From NCBI GenBank assembly GCA_964019165.1, contig OZ025280.1:7310428-7374427 (forward strand): a stretch of 64,000 bases of DNA, in the 5' to 3' direction. The translations under genes and the position numbers were made by a program. Under the pieces are notes generated by a model. That model did no database searches. It saw only the letters and a program-made list of their open reading frames with translations, and was not told where the DNA came from. Shown piece by piece: positions 25,001-37,150 of the stretch. Numbering within the stretch: position 1 is the first letter of the stretch; the number at the start of each line of letters is the position of its first letter. This stretch comes from Mastigias papua (taxonomy: Eukaryota > Cnidaria > Scyphozoa > Rhizostomeae > Mastigiidae).

Positions 25001-28000
25001 GAAATAGAATCATACCTTAAATTTATATAAGACAAAGGATTCGAAGTCACATGATGTATAGGAACTTACAAGGAGGCATTCACAGACGTATTAGGAGGCA
25101 CATAAGAAGAAGTATTAAATCTGGAAAAGAGAGTAAACAGCCTATAGGAAATAAAGAAATGTGAAGAAAAGTAACTAGAAGAGTACGAAGGAAATATTTC
25201 TTTTCATTCATCCCATATCATTTTAGGATGTAGTGGTGTCCCTTCAGCATTAGTTGGTTTTAAAGAGACCTCGTATTTATGAATTATTAGTGATGCATTC
25301 AACAGTGGAGATTTATATTCACAATTGTAAAAGTAGCTTTGAAAATATAGGTATAAATAGATACAGTCAAAACAGAAACTATTTATACACTAATCAAAAA
25401 CTACTTAAAACTTTTTAGATAGGCTTATAAGCCTATAAATAGAGGATGCTTGGTTTACTTATAGACCAGAGGGGGGAGGGGACTATCGTCATCAAACAAG
25501 AGGCTTTATGGGATATAATTTCTCTGGCTGAATATTTCATGTAGTACCTGAAAATTGATGTTGATTGGGTTGCTGAGGGTGCTTTTCCTTGGTATTGGAG
25601 ACAGTTCCTTTTTTGCATACACATATATGAACCATTTGTATGAGCAACAAACGACAGCTAAGCCTTACATGCCCGATTATCTTCCATTTTTAAATTTTAA
25701 TCCAAAATCTGGGCCATTTGTGCTTTGGTTACTTGATTTGTTGTTCATTGCTCATAAAAATGATTGAAATATGTGTTTAATCAAAAGAATACCCAACCCC
25801 CCAACATCTTGGAAAAACAGCCTCACCCACCTGATCAACATCCATTGTTTTTGAAATTTTAAACCAAAATCTGAGCCATTTGTTTCTTTTCATATTCATA
25901 TTCTTATCTTCATTTTCTAATGTCGGTTTTTTACAATAGTATTAAAATACTAATTAATACCAACTTAACTATACCAACTTGTAAGGTAGAAAAAATATTT
26001 AAACATGACACAAGTTTGTGACTATAGCCCCTTCCCCCTCTGGTCCATTATGGGAAGCTATGAATCAACGCTGGCAATAAGAGTCCTTAGCTATAAGAGT
26101 AATGCATAGCCTTACGAATCTTCAGGTTTACTTCAAAGGGGTACATCCACGCTACCCGGATGGTGGGAAAATGTCACAATATTTAGAGAGTTTGAAACTT
26201 GGCGACAAAATTGATGTCAGAGGTCCATCCGGAAAGCTTACATATCCAAAGCCTGGTAATGTAATTCCTTCCTATACTTAGTACAGAAATATTTGAAAAT
26301 CAGCCTATTATGTCAATCAGACTTTGGTTCAATAGACAATCTAGTATATTTGGAAAATTGATCTTCATGTGTTTAGTATATTAAGTCTATTATTGTATTG
26401 GTTATTATGATCAAGTTTTGGTTTCTTAATAGGAGCTGGATTAGATAAATAACTAGACAAATCATTTCAAATAGAATCATTAATGATTGTTGTAAGGGGG
26501 GGGGGTGTGAAAAAGACATATTTAATTCAATAGTGACAGATTGAATTCGGGACTTTTTCTTGAAAAAGAAAGCATTTGTGCTCATAGAAGCTCTCGCAAA
26601 TATGTTTTGCCAGAGCGATTGCTATGGTACATATATTAGTACCAAGTTTCTGTCATTATGAAAAGATCAGAAACTGTTTTCACTGTTGTATCAATCCAGA
26701 CTAAAATTACTTTAAATAACAAATATGCAACTTTGTAGTGATTTACCAATGATCAGAGTCGTCAGTGTTAGAGAACCATCAACTGTGTTGAAATAGAAAC
26801 AATAGCACTTGTAGCTGAACAAAACAATGAAAAAGTCAGTGACAAGGCCAGTGCCAGATCAACAGAACACACAGAACTTAGCTATTTCCTAAATGAGAGA
26901 AAAATCAGAATATGCTAGCTTCACGAAGTTTAAGCAAAGTTTTGGTACATTGAAGCACAGTTAAAACTTTATCATACATGCTTGAGCGAGAGAGAGATCA
27001 CTTGATGCATGTAATATGTGTACTGATGCAATTGCTCTCTTCAAATGCTAGGGACTTGTGGAACTTTTTATGTTACAGTTTGTTATAATGACTTGGCACA
27101 TAACATCGTTTGAACTTAGATTTTTATGCTTGATGTTTATACTTTAAAGGACTGCTCGAAATAAAAGATGGATCAAAGCCATTGGTTACAAGAACTTGCA
27201 AAAACATTGGTATGATTGCTGGTGGAACAGGTAACTGTTCTAAAGAACTCTTTTGTCATATAATGCTATGTTCACACTGTAAATTTTTGTCAATAGAGTT
27301 TTGTCTATAGATACCTGGTGGCAATTTTGTACAGAGGTGAACGCGGGAATACCAGTTGTTCGCTGGACCTGTCTGATGAAACATGGACAGAGAAGCACTG
27401 GAAATACTTGTATGTTCTTTAGTATTGAAGACGAAGAAAAAGAGTTCAAGAGTGTTCTAATTCATATTGAAGTTTCATAGCTGTTATATATTCTTGTTGA
27501 GCACGTTTTACATTAAATTTACTGAATATAATCGATATGCTTGATATTTGCTGGCGGTATGTCGCTGCATCTAATGCAATGTTCAATGCTTTGTGTCTAC
27601 ACTTCAAGTTACAACAAGAAGCCGAACTGGAATAGAAAATAATGTATAACGCAGCAGAATAATCAGATGTATTTATCAGTGTAAGTACATGTAAGTATGT
27701 ATCAGAGAGATAGAATTGAAAAAGTAGTATTATGAGGAAAAACAAGTGTAAATATGTAGAGAAAACTGTAAAGTAAACTCTTAAGTACCAGTCCCAAAGG
27801 CAATAATAAAGCAAAGCGTTGTTCTTTCATGTCGGAAATGGACAGGATTTAATGGTTGGTTTACAGTTTTCGCTAGTTGCGGAGATTGTGGGTTGTTCCT
27901 CCAAGTGAAAAATTGTTGCTAATTCTGAGATATTGTCAGACAAAGGATGAACTGCTGTATAGGGCCTAGGAATTGACGCATGATTGCTTGTCGTTGCATT

Positions 28001-31000
28001 AAGTGTCTTTGCCCCAACACCAGAAGGAGTGCTTTATTCACGCCACTAGTTTTCACCTCCATCTTTTTGGCGCAGTTTTCAAAATCAGGTAACCAACCTT
28101 GCCACTCCAATGTCTCTGCAGTCTTTTCATAGCTAGACTCTTTTTGTCGTGATCTTTGCATTCAACGCTATCCACACTCCACAAACCTTCATGTATCTCC
28201 AACAACTGTATATGGTGCGTAATCTTGTCCTTCATAGTCATTTTGCTTTTCCACATGTATTCTTTCTTGCCATGTGACTATGTGCTGACCAGTGACTAAC
28301 GTTGTTCCTGTCGATCTATTGAGAAAGATCTACGAAAAGTAGAGCATGTTCTACTTCATCGGCCTTCTAGTCGTTGACTTTTCGAAAGGCGAGTTTCTAG
28401 TTCACATCTGCTAATTTCCATCGGTTTGTCAATGACTATGCAAATCTATAAACAAAAATCTATACTTTGAACCCAGTTGAAGCAGGAATTCAGTTTAATT
28501 TACATGTTTATGGTGCTTTTTGTTAATGATATAAGGATATATTGTGGTTACAGCACAATTTTCATTGCTAGCCATGCATCATTTTGGTTTGTTTTGTCTA
28601 AATTTACACACCCTTGGGCCTAAGTAGGCTATGTCCTGTCAAGTTTGTGGCACCTTTATATTGTCAGCAATATCTTTGGATTCTGGATTTTAGTATTAAA
28701 CCTTGCTTATTGGTGCTGGTGTAGAACTTATTAGCTTAATGACATCAACCACAGGTATTGTCACAAGGTATTTTTGAATAGTCTTAAGCAAGGTATGACA
28801 TTTTGTTCCATCTTCCTTGAAATTCCCGTTTGTAATAACAAGGTTTTGTTTGTTTTTTTAAGGTATTACACCAATGCTACAGATTATTAAAGCTATTTTG
28901 AAGAACCCTTCAGATAAGACAAACATGTGGTTGCTGTTCGCCAATCAGGTACTCCAACGTTTTGTTTTTTCATATTGTTATGTTTTTCAGTTTGGGAAAT
29001 ATTTTTAGTTGATTTCCTATTTGATTAGACACCTTACTCCAAATTAGCGTAGATAGTATAACATCAAGCTAACAAAATTGTTGTCTCTTATAATAGGTAC
29101 CTGACTGACTTTTTCTGATCTTTCCATTTGATAGCCTGACAGTCTTAAGCACATAGTGGCTATTTATGGGACCTTGACTTTATTTTTGCCATATATCTTA
29201 CCTGTCATAATTTTTTCTTTAGACTGAGGCAGATATATTGCTCAGGTCAGACCTAGACAAGATTGCTAAGGAACATAAAGACCGATTTCATTTGTGGTAT
29301 ACTTTGGATCGACCTCATGCTGGTAATGCCACTTCCGATTTTCAATATTTTCCAAACATAAAATTAAACATTTTTGGAACAAAATTTGGCTGTAGTTACC
29401 TGTCAGCCCTTTATGTTTGGTGAGTGTGATCACATGCGCACACACCCACACATGCGCTAAGTCAAATTACACATGCTCTTCATTGCACCCCCACACAGAG
29501 TTTGCTGCTAGCATCATATCTGCATGTACTTGCTTTGAGACATCATATGCTTTCTGGGCAGAGATATTTATCCCTTGACATGGAAAATTTTTCTGGTGAT
29601 GATAAAAGAGCCCTTCCAAACACTTTCGACTTTTGACTATACAGCGCTCGACTTTTGTGTAGTGACATTTCAATAGCACGTGGGGTGAATGGCCAAGCGG
29701 TTCAGCTAGCTCCCGTTAGCTAGCTGAAGTTAAGCTTGGCTGTGTTAGGTCGGCAACTGGATGGGTGACTTTCCAGTTATACGACCAAATCAAATCACTC
29801 CGCCGTCCTTCAGAAGGGATGATAAACTAGGGGTACCATGCCTGGATGCGGCATGCATATTAGGCCTAAACTAGCTGAAATTGCTAGATATGACAGCCTA
29901 CTCAGAATAAAGTAAATAACAATAACAGCCCTGATTGTTCTAGAGTCATGTGCACACTTACGTAATTGTATATAGTGAAGTTTGATTACGGTCAGAAATG
30001 TCGAGTTTTGCGCATGAGCAGTTGCTCATCTAACCAAATGAAAACCATATCAAAAATAAAATTGTAGTACATTTCAACTAGCATTTCAATAGATAGGCCC
30101 ATTTGCCCTTCTATTAATATTGAGACTAACCGTAGTCATTTTGGAGGATGCAGATGTTTTCAAAGTGTGAAATCGAGTGAAATGTCGAGAGCATTTTCTC
30201 ATCTCTGTTTGACAATATTATACATTCACTCGACATAGGAGAATAGTGTCGTGTGTTGCATAGTAGGGGTCGAGAGCGTTTGACCATGACTTAAGGATGG
30301 TTCTGATGCCAGAGACAAGCCCCATAAAGAATAAGTACTTAAAGCGTATCCTTTAGACTGGTATTTTTTCTTTTGGTGTTTTGTCTTAGCACGTTTTTAT
30401 GGTGGGTTTTATCTTTATTGCATATTTGACTTCTATTGTGTGTTTGCTAATCCGCTGGGCACACATATAAATGTACCTTCCCAGTGCAATCGCACGTGCA
30501 ATACGTATGTGCGTGTGTCAAGCCACGTACCAAAGTAAGTGATAGATTTAATTGCATCAATCATGAACATCAAACATGCTGGCTATTGTGTTGGAATAAA
30601 CAATAGATGCTTTCCTTTTCTTGATTCATTTTAGTAAATTTACTGGCATTTTATGTGTTACACGTTTTTCTATGAGAAACAAACTTTCCCCCTTCAGCCT
30701 GGATGTTCCTTGATATTTTGTCAAATCCAGCCTTCACAAGTGTTTCCTAACATTCTTAAAATTTCATATAACAGCAAGGCAACTATTAGACGAGAAATTG
30801 AAATTTTAGTTAAAAACGTTTGAGAGACAGATGTTGTTTGCATTTTGTGTCCGGTTCAATTGAAAATTTTCTCGTGAAAACAGAATTTTCAAGTTTACTT
30901 TTGAAACTCACCCTGCCTGTGTTTCTTAATTGTTTCTTAATTTTTGCCTGATTTGAGCCTCCTATTTCTTATATAGTTGTTTATTATAAAAAGGAAGGTG

Positions 31001-31383
31001 TATAGTGTATGAAATGAAAGAGCTTTGGTATCTTATTTACTATTCTTTCTGTGTTCAGAGCATTTGTTTCTATTTTGTACCTTTGACGAAGTTACACCAA
31101 TCTAAATGAGACGTGCTTTATTAAGAGGAGAATGCACCACATATATACAAATCAAGAATGTATTAGAATTATTTGACCCTATTGGAAAGACCTTGTCTCT
31201 TCATTTGTAGGTTGGAAATATAGTAGTGGATTTATCAATGAAGAAATGATCAAAGATCATATGCCAAAGGCAGGCCCTACAGCCCAAGTTTTGATGTGTG
31301 GCCCACCTCCTATGGTTCAGTTTGCATGCATCCCAAATCTGGAGAAGAGCGGCTTCACATCAGACATGTATTTTGCATTTTAA
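22010..31383 (+). CDS. NADH-cytochrome b5 reductase (CYB5R1/CYB5R3-like), 9 exons
   Basis: Exons: 22010-22024 (putative), 23508-23633, 23874-23946, 24287-24393, 26126-26255, 27150-27230, 28863-28948, 29223-29322 and 31211-31383. All introns are GT-AG, phases close, and the product is about 296 residues, against about 300 for animal CYB5R1/3. The enzyme passes electrons from NADH through FAD to cytochrome b5 at the endoplasmic reticulum or outer mitochondrial membrane. Visible parts: an N-terminal hydrophobic anchor ([17 protein letters not shown]) followed by RRRKR; the FAD-binding [16 protein letters not shown]; the NADH-binding [15 protein letters not shown]; and a C-terminal aromatic residue (YFAF). 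The second exon could start at 23502 instead of 23508. Introns 4 and 8 carry mobile DNA, but no exon is damaged. CYB5R1 versus CYB5R3 is not resolved. Confidence 0.9.
24963..24994 (-). ncRNA. Hammerhead-ribozyme-like motif (decayed)
   Basis: On the minus strand TTGATGA is followed by a GACTC/GAGTC stem II with a 6-base loop and then GAAAC. The hammerhead core is CUGANGA, stem II, GAAA; here only the first C is changed to T. The same arrangement, including the loop-like AAGNCT, occurs in the inverted repeats of the Penelope-like element at 57.8-59.2 kb. This suggests a solo Penelope terminal repeat in intron 4 of the reductase gene. Confidence 0.55.
25464..26045. mobile_element. Inverted-repeat-bounded element in reductase intron 4
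   Basis: The left arm GACCAGAGGGGGGAGGGGAC and the inverse of the right arm GACCAGAGGGGGAAGGGGCT match over about 38 bp, extending into a CAAACAAG/CAAACTTG segment. The interior of about 500 bp is non-coding. No target duplication is visible, so the class is open (a MITE-like DNA transposon is likely). Confidence 0.6.
29680..29935 (+). mobile_element. SINE with tRNA-like and 5S-rRNA-like head
   Basis: Near 29690 TGGCCAAGCGG matches a tRNA box A. About 45 bp on, GAAGTTAAGC followed by GGTCGGCAACTGGATGGGTG resembles the 5S rRNA internal promoter (box A, and the box C GGATGGGTGACC). A conserved-looking middle (CCGTCCTTCAGAAGGGATGA) and an A-rich tail (AATAACAATAACA) follow. It is read as a Pol III-derived short retroposon in intron 8 of the reductase gene. 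Confidence 0.6.
30675..30990 (+). repeat. Diverged dispersed repeat, copy 1
   Basis: Alignable along its length with 32042-32370: both contain AAACTTTCC, CAGC.TGGATG.T, ATC.AATCCAG.CTT-like and TTTTTGCCTGATTTGAGCCTC-like blocks in the same order. It is non-coding and of unknown class. Confidence 0.6.
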
Positions 31384-33403
31384 TTCTATATAGTGACATG
31401 ATGATTATTGTGATAACTCCAATAGAGTAGAGGTTTGCTCTTTTCACCATTTGCTGCAAATTTTACCCTTTAGTTTGTTACCAGACTTCCATCGTGTATT
31501 GTTCAATGATTCTTCAATCTGATCTATGTCTTGCTGTACTTGGGTTCTAGACAGTAGAAATTTTTGTAAGATAACGCATGTACTCAGATTTCTTATCCAC
31601 TGATGATTCCAGAAGATATAGCATGTTATTAATATCAGATATTATATGTAGAGTCAGTTTTATACGTTATGTTTTATTGAGGAAAAGTCATCCACACTTT
31701 CATTGCTGAGTATTTGTCAATGTATTCGAAGTGACAAAAGTTCGTATTATCCCCGTTGCTATGAGAGCTATTACATAACCCTTGCAGATAAAGCTTGAAT
31801 TCTGGACAACTAGATTGATTTACAGCTTGTTTAGTATCTCTTGTATGCAATTTTCTCATTTATAAACCACAGCCTGTACTATCTTGGCACTTTTTGCCTC
31901 AGCCTATGATCAAGCAAGTTGTCTATTGATTTGTTTTTGGCCATCACCTCAGCCAAGTAACTCTATTCTTGGTTTGTGGATGCAACTTGTCTTCATTGGT
32001 AGCTGATAGTTTTATCAATCTCATTTGCTGCGGCTGGTATAAGAAGCAAACTTTCCACTTACAGCTTGGATGCTTCTTAATATTCTATCAAATCCAGTCT
32101 TAAATGTTTCTTAAATGTGTCCTAAATGTTTTGAAATTTCCAGTATTGACAACAACCCAGATAAGGTAGCTGTTAGAAGGGAATGATATTATTCAGGTTT
32201 TGTGAAGTATGCATTTCGTCTGTATTTTGTTCCCAGTTTAGTTTTGTTGAAAAAGCAATTTTTTCATTTCTATTTCTGTAGCTCAGCCAGTTTGTGTTTT
32301 TTAAATGTTTCTTACTTTTTACCTGATTTAAGCCTCTTGTTCCATATATACTTCTTTCTTATTTGAATTCGCATTGTGCTAATATTTTGTTGTTTAAACT
32401 TGCGAAACATTTCTTTTTCGTATTCAACATTGTAGTAAACGATTCAGCTTTCGAAGGAAGACCCTGGCTTAAGCTGTTCCCATTCGCATTAATTGTATTA
32501 GAAGATGCGAATTGACCGCCATTAGTCCACAGACGTCATTATGTACTATTTCATAACTTCACTTGTACGACTACCAGCTCCTTTCGGATATGGTGTACAA
32601 TGGTGTTTCCTCGTGATACAAGGCTCACAGATTTTTTCCGTTCATCTTTGTTACTACAGTTCATTCCATATGCCATCTTGTCTTTTGCTAATTTTGGTAC
32701 ATTGTCCTTTCCTAACTGTTAAAATCGAGATTGTCACAACTGAATATTAGCGTGGTTTCTTGCAATTTTGAGTTGCTCATCAAGAACATACTGTTATTCA
32801 TTCCATTTCTTAAATTCTGACTATGATTTCCTTGACACAGTTGCTCGAAGCTTTGTCATGGCTCGAATAGAAGTACGTTTCTCTCAAGGCCTGCAAGGTA
32901 TATGACATCCTGTGGATTAACAGATACACTTAGCTACAGCACCCGCGTCCAAACAACACAAAAAAGAGACCATTGCTCACAGAACAACAAAGTTTGAAAT
33001 TAGCACTGCATAATTCTCTCTCTCTTTAGCAGTAGGTAATGTACAGTACTGGTCAGTCACATTCGTATGATAAGCAGGCAGCTTGTGAACCTTTGTGTTT
33101 CTCCCCAATTAGCATCGTCAAACTTCTCTGGGTGGATAGCCTTGATTCAAAGAGCCAGTGCGCTTTTGTCACAAATTTTTCGCGCTTAGAAGGCAGAATA
33201 AGTCATATAGATACATATCATAAGCCCTGTCCACACTACACAAAATAGCCTAGGTTCGCCCCAAGTTTGCCGAACCCATGACAAACCCAGGCTGTATCCA
33301 TGCTCAAATCTGCCAATCTGCAGTGTTGACAGAAACTTGGCCAATAGACGTGATAATCTGTGTATGTCACATATAGCCCAAAAAGCGCACCACGCAGTCA
33401 AAC
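31384..33403. other. 3' flank of the reductase gene, no further gene recognised
   Basis: Contains the reductase 3' UTR, repeat copy 2 (32042-32370), and otherwise AT-rich sequence without coding signature. Short open frames here match nothing that I know. Confidence 0.45.
32042..32370 (+). repeat. Diverged dispersed repeat, copy 2
   Basis: Partner of 30675-30990 in direct orientation, on the other side of the last reductase exon. Confidence 0.6.
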
Positions 33404-33406
33404 TTA

Positions 33407-33804
33407 GGCTGCGTTCACATTACTCTGTTTTCATTTTCGTTTTTGCTCCCAAGATCCTGTTCCTCTCCCAAATGCGGAACTGTTTTTCTTCTCTGCTCAC
33501 ACTTCTCCGTTTTCAAACAGAAACGGATATCTATCAATTGGTGTGGTCTCAGTTGTCCTCATAAATGCATCTGCTTGACGGCTTCTTTTATATAGGCACT
33601 GTTAGTAGCGTTTTCAGATCCTTTCGGTTTTCGTGTTCACACTACAGAGTTCCGTTTTTGTTTAGCTCCGTTTTCATTTAGCTCCGTCTTTATCGACGTT
33701 TTCATTTGGTTCCGTTTTTAGGGTGGACTAATGTGAACGCAAAGCCAAAAACGGAGCTTAACAGTTGCGTTTTTGTTGACAAATGGAATAGTGTGAACGG
33801 GGCC
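33407..33804. mobile_element. MITE with GGCTGCGTTCACA ends
   Basis: The left end GGCTGCGTTCACATTAC and the inverse of the right end GGCCCCGTTCACACTATT are flanked by TTA on the left and TAA on the right, compatible with a TWA target (PIF/Harbinger-like) in which one copy has mutated. The interior is repetitive 'CCGTTTTCATTT' sequence. Related ends occur at 42019-42254. Confidence 0.6.
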
Positions 33805-33816
33805 TAACGTAAAGGC

Positions 33817-33883
33817 TGAAATACACAATCAGTTTTTGACTGAAAGTTTTCAGTGTTCGGTCAAGAACTGACCGTGTATTTCA
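33817..33883. repeat. 67-bp near-palindrome, hairpin MITE
   Basis: TGAAATACACAATCAGTTTT at the left end mirrors the right end, whose inverse begins TGAAATACACGGTCAGTTCT. The same terminal sequence recurs inverted near 40270-40313 and 42845-42854. Confidence 0.6.
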
Positions 33884-34040
33884 TAAAAGCTGATGAGATA
33901 AGTGACTGCCAGTTTTGACTGGAAGAGTTGAACATGTCCAACTTCGTCAGGTTTTTGACTGACAGAATGTTTATTCATTCTTGCAGACTATTGTTTGCGA
34001 CTGGCGCATGGTATCTTCCTACGTTGTTACAGACTTCCTA

Positions 34041-35784
34041 AGCCTTGGTCAAACGCGACAAACATTTCAACGAACCATTTTTTTTTAGCATGTACTACCA
34101 GGGAAAGACCATACAGCCTGTAGCAAAGCCTTGACAAAAGAAGAAAGAGAAAGGAAAGTTGAGTAGATAGGGAGATGAGATCATGTTTGTTGATGTTGGG
34201 TTTCAAGCAAGATAAGTTGTAGGATTCAGGAAAGGAAATGGAAGGTAAGATGTTCCACAGTTGAAAAGTTCTTGGAATGAAAGAAGATTTTTGGGAAATA
34301 GTCGTGGATTAGATAGCATGGCTTGGACAGGGCTTGAAGAGAGTGATTGAAGAGAGCTTCTGGTGGGTCGAACATGCCTCATGGGATCAGAAATACTATT
34401 CTTGATTTCCAGTGAGCAATGTCCATGAAAGTTTCAATAGAAAATGGACAGATCTGAGCACCACCCCAAACATGGGGCAGTACTCCAGAGAAGGACGAAT
34501 CTGAGATTTGTATATAGTCAGCAGTTGAGAAGGAGAGGAAACGCCACGGGCTCTAGAGAGAAAGCCAAGGTTCTGAGATGCATGTTTAGCTATGGAGTGG
34601 AGTTGGGTTTTCCAAGAGAGTTTAGATGGCACTGAAAGACCAAGCAAAGTGAAAGAAGATGAAATGCCCAGTTCATGGCCGCTCGTGAAAACAGGGGGAA
34701 ATCTTGGTGAAGTTTACGTGAAATATCAGCCTGTGTCGTCTTTCCTTGATTGAATTTAACAATATTGTCATTACCCCACGTCTCTATGGTTGACAAGTTA
34801 TTTGTGAGAAGTCAAGCTGAGGTGTTAAGATAGGATGAAACATTGGAGTAGGAAAGGTGTTGTAGATTAGATAAAAAAGATGAACTTAGATAAATATCAT
34901 AGCAAAAGAGTAAATATGGGAAGATGTAGAGGAAAGCAGGTCGTTTATGAAGAGGATGAATAGAACAGGCGAGACAACAAAGCACTGAAGTACACCATAG
35001 TTGATAAAATGAGGTTCAGAGAGGGCGCAATCGACCCTAATTGCAATTGATCTGTTAGAAAGAAAGCTAGCAACCATTTAATGAGGGTGTCGTGCAGGCC
35101 AATCATTGGTAGTTTAGCAAGGAAACCTTTGTGCCATATACGATAAAGAGCTTTGGAGATATCAAGAGAAATCACTCTGCTCTCGCCATAGGATTCTAGA
35201 GCATAGGACCAAGCATGAATAGCTAGAAGGTCACCAGTAGATCTGGCTGTTCAAGTCTCATGTTTGCAAATGTTCGGCACGTTTGACCACCCTGTGAGAT
35301 GATAAATTTCATGTTGGGCAACGTTCGGCGTTATTCGAGCACTGTTTGATGACGATCAAACATTTCTCGAATTTTTTCATCTTCTGCATATGTTTGTCAC
35401 GTTTGACTACCTCGGCAAATATTTCAACAAACAAATGACGTCTTTTCCTATGCACGAATGCGTATATAAGACATTTTCTGATCAAAATTTGCCCAGTTCT
35501 TCGTAGATTAGACTTTTAATGGATCGAAAACCGATTTAAGGAAGAGAGGCATGAACAAATGCATGGCGCCGCAAGTTCTCTCAATCCTCATCATTTCCAT
35601 TGCCAATTTCCATCTTTCCAGAATTCCAGCAAAGCCAGACATGTTTGCTTGCTTTATTTAACTGTTTCTGCGTTGGTGCCTTTCCACTGCAAATGTTCGT
35701 CACAAAGTGGCCAAACGTGACGAACAATTCATCGAACATCAGAAGTGGATGTTCGGCAAAAATTCGTCGCGTTTGACCAAGGCT
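34041..35784. mobile_element. MITE (AGCCTTGGTCAAACGCGAC ends) interrupted by a LINE
   Basis: Left end AGCCTTGGTCAAACGCGACA; the inverse of the right end is AGCCTTGGTCAAACGCGACG. Direct CTA duplications lie at 34038-34040 and 35785-35787. The MITE sequence occupies 34041-34076 and about 35260-35784; a minus-strand LINE fills the middle. Confidence 0.75.
34077..35260 (-). mobile_element. Jockey/CR1-like LINE, 5'-truncated, nested in a MITE
   Basis: On the minus strand: GESRVISLDISKA, then HKG.LAKLPMIGLHDTLIKWL, then a GVLQCFVVSPVLFILFINDL palm block near 35000, then a damaged catalytic motif near 34905, then LGLSVPSKLSW and QIRPSLEYC at 34450-34650. The 3' end is marked by a T run at about 34077-34086 (a poly-A tail on the minus strand). 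The FADD motif has lost one G, leaving FA followed by a frameshift, and the PQGS block is changed. The element is dead. Confidence 0.8.
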
Positions 35785-36044
35785 CTACGAACGCCCACTA
35801 TGCTTATGAGGACCTATCAACACTTTTGTATAAATGTTATGGGTATATATCTGTAGGAGTTAATTAGTTTTATCGTGTTGCAAGACATTGCTGTGGTTGT
35901 AGCATGCCTCATTTTTATTTTACAATTCTGAGTAGTAAAACATGGCCAAAAAAGCAATTAATACAACAAGTTTATAGAGAAGTGGCAAGAAGAGAATTCA
36001 CTTTGAGATGCAACCTCTGACATGTATAACGATAGGTTTATAAA

Positions 36045-36346
<302 letters not shown>

Positions 36347-36789
36347 CATTTGAATGGATGAAACTGGTTCTGACAAATAAAAGTTAATTTTTCTCTGTGA
36401 TTTTTCTTGCCTATACATATTCATATCTATCTATTTATTTATTTATTTATTAACGTTTTTATAGGAAGAAAATCTGTGTCTTTGAGTTATGGGAGAACTG
36501 TCAATTGTGGATTGGCATTTTTTCATTCTTTCATAGATGTGGATATTAAGTCCAAGATTGACACTCGTCAAGCATATTGTTCTAAGGAGTTAGCTAAGAA
36601 TAAAGACTAATGCAGTGGGGCAGGAACCGATGAAGTGTATGAATCACAGTGGCCATATTTCAAATCAATGTTGCTTTTGATAGACAGCATCCAAGTAAAC
36701 CAACACCTTCATTGATAGGTACAAAGATATTTGTCATGTAATTCTGTCCTGCCTTGATTGTTGTCTAGAGATTCGGTCAATGAGCAATA

Positions 36790-37030
36790 CGAAACATGTC
36801 TACACCGCTATCTTTAACATTGCACCTCCATCAATGTATATGAACTGATAGTTTGCATTTACAAGGGCTAATAGAATCAGATTAAACGTTCCTTTGCAAT
36901 TGCAGTAGTAAGAACCAGAATTGTTTGGTTATCTGACCAAAAAATGCTTTCCATCGATTGCTCCCAAGCAACTTGGAATATCCCACTCTGTGTTACAAAC
37001 AGCTGAGCTACTTCTAGCCATGGTATCTGA
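36790..37030 (-). pseudogene. PIF/Harbinger transposase fragment
   Basis: Minus-strand reading WDIPSCLGAIDGKHFLVR, then a stop, then NNSGSYYCNCKGTFNLILLALV and NANYQFIYID. This is the catalytic core of Harbinger transposases (W..P.C.GA.DGKH, SGS.Y.N.KG.FS..LLALVDA.Y.F.Y.D), with the first catalytic Asp in GAIDGKH kept. A stop replaces a residue after FLVR, and the rest of the gene is missing. Confidence 0.75.
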
Positions 37031-37150
37031 AAGATGTAGGTTATTTTTGTAGGATGGTAATTATGCCAAGATCTACGAAGACAGCAGGATGAAAATGAAA
37101 ATGAGAATGAGAATCAAGTGTAAGAAGTTGACGTAGAGTCCTTTGATGAC

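Noticed and set aside
28053..28256. Minus-strand open frames at 27446-28256 as a gene in reductase intron 6
   Set aside because: Several short overlapping frames without shared splice logic or recognised motif; no support beyond openness.
29680..29790. A functional tRNA or 5S rRNA gene
   Set aside because: Box A and 5S-like blocks are present, but no cloverleaf closes, no full 5S fold is visible and an A-rich tail follows, so a SINE is more likely.
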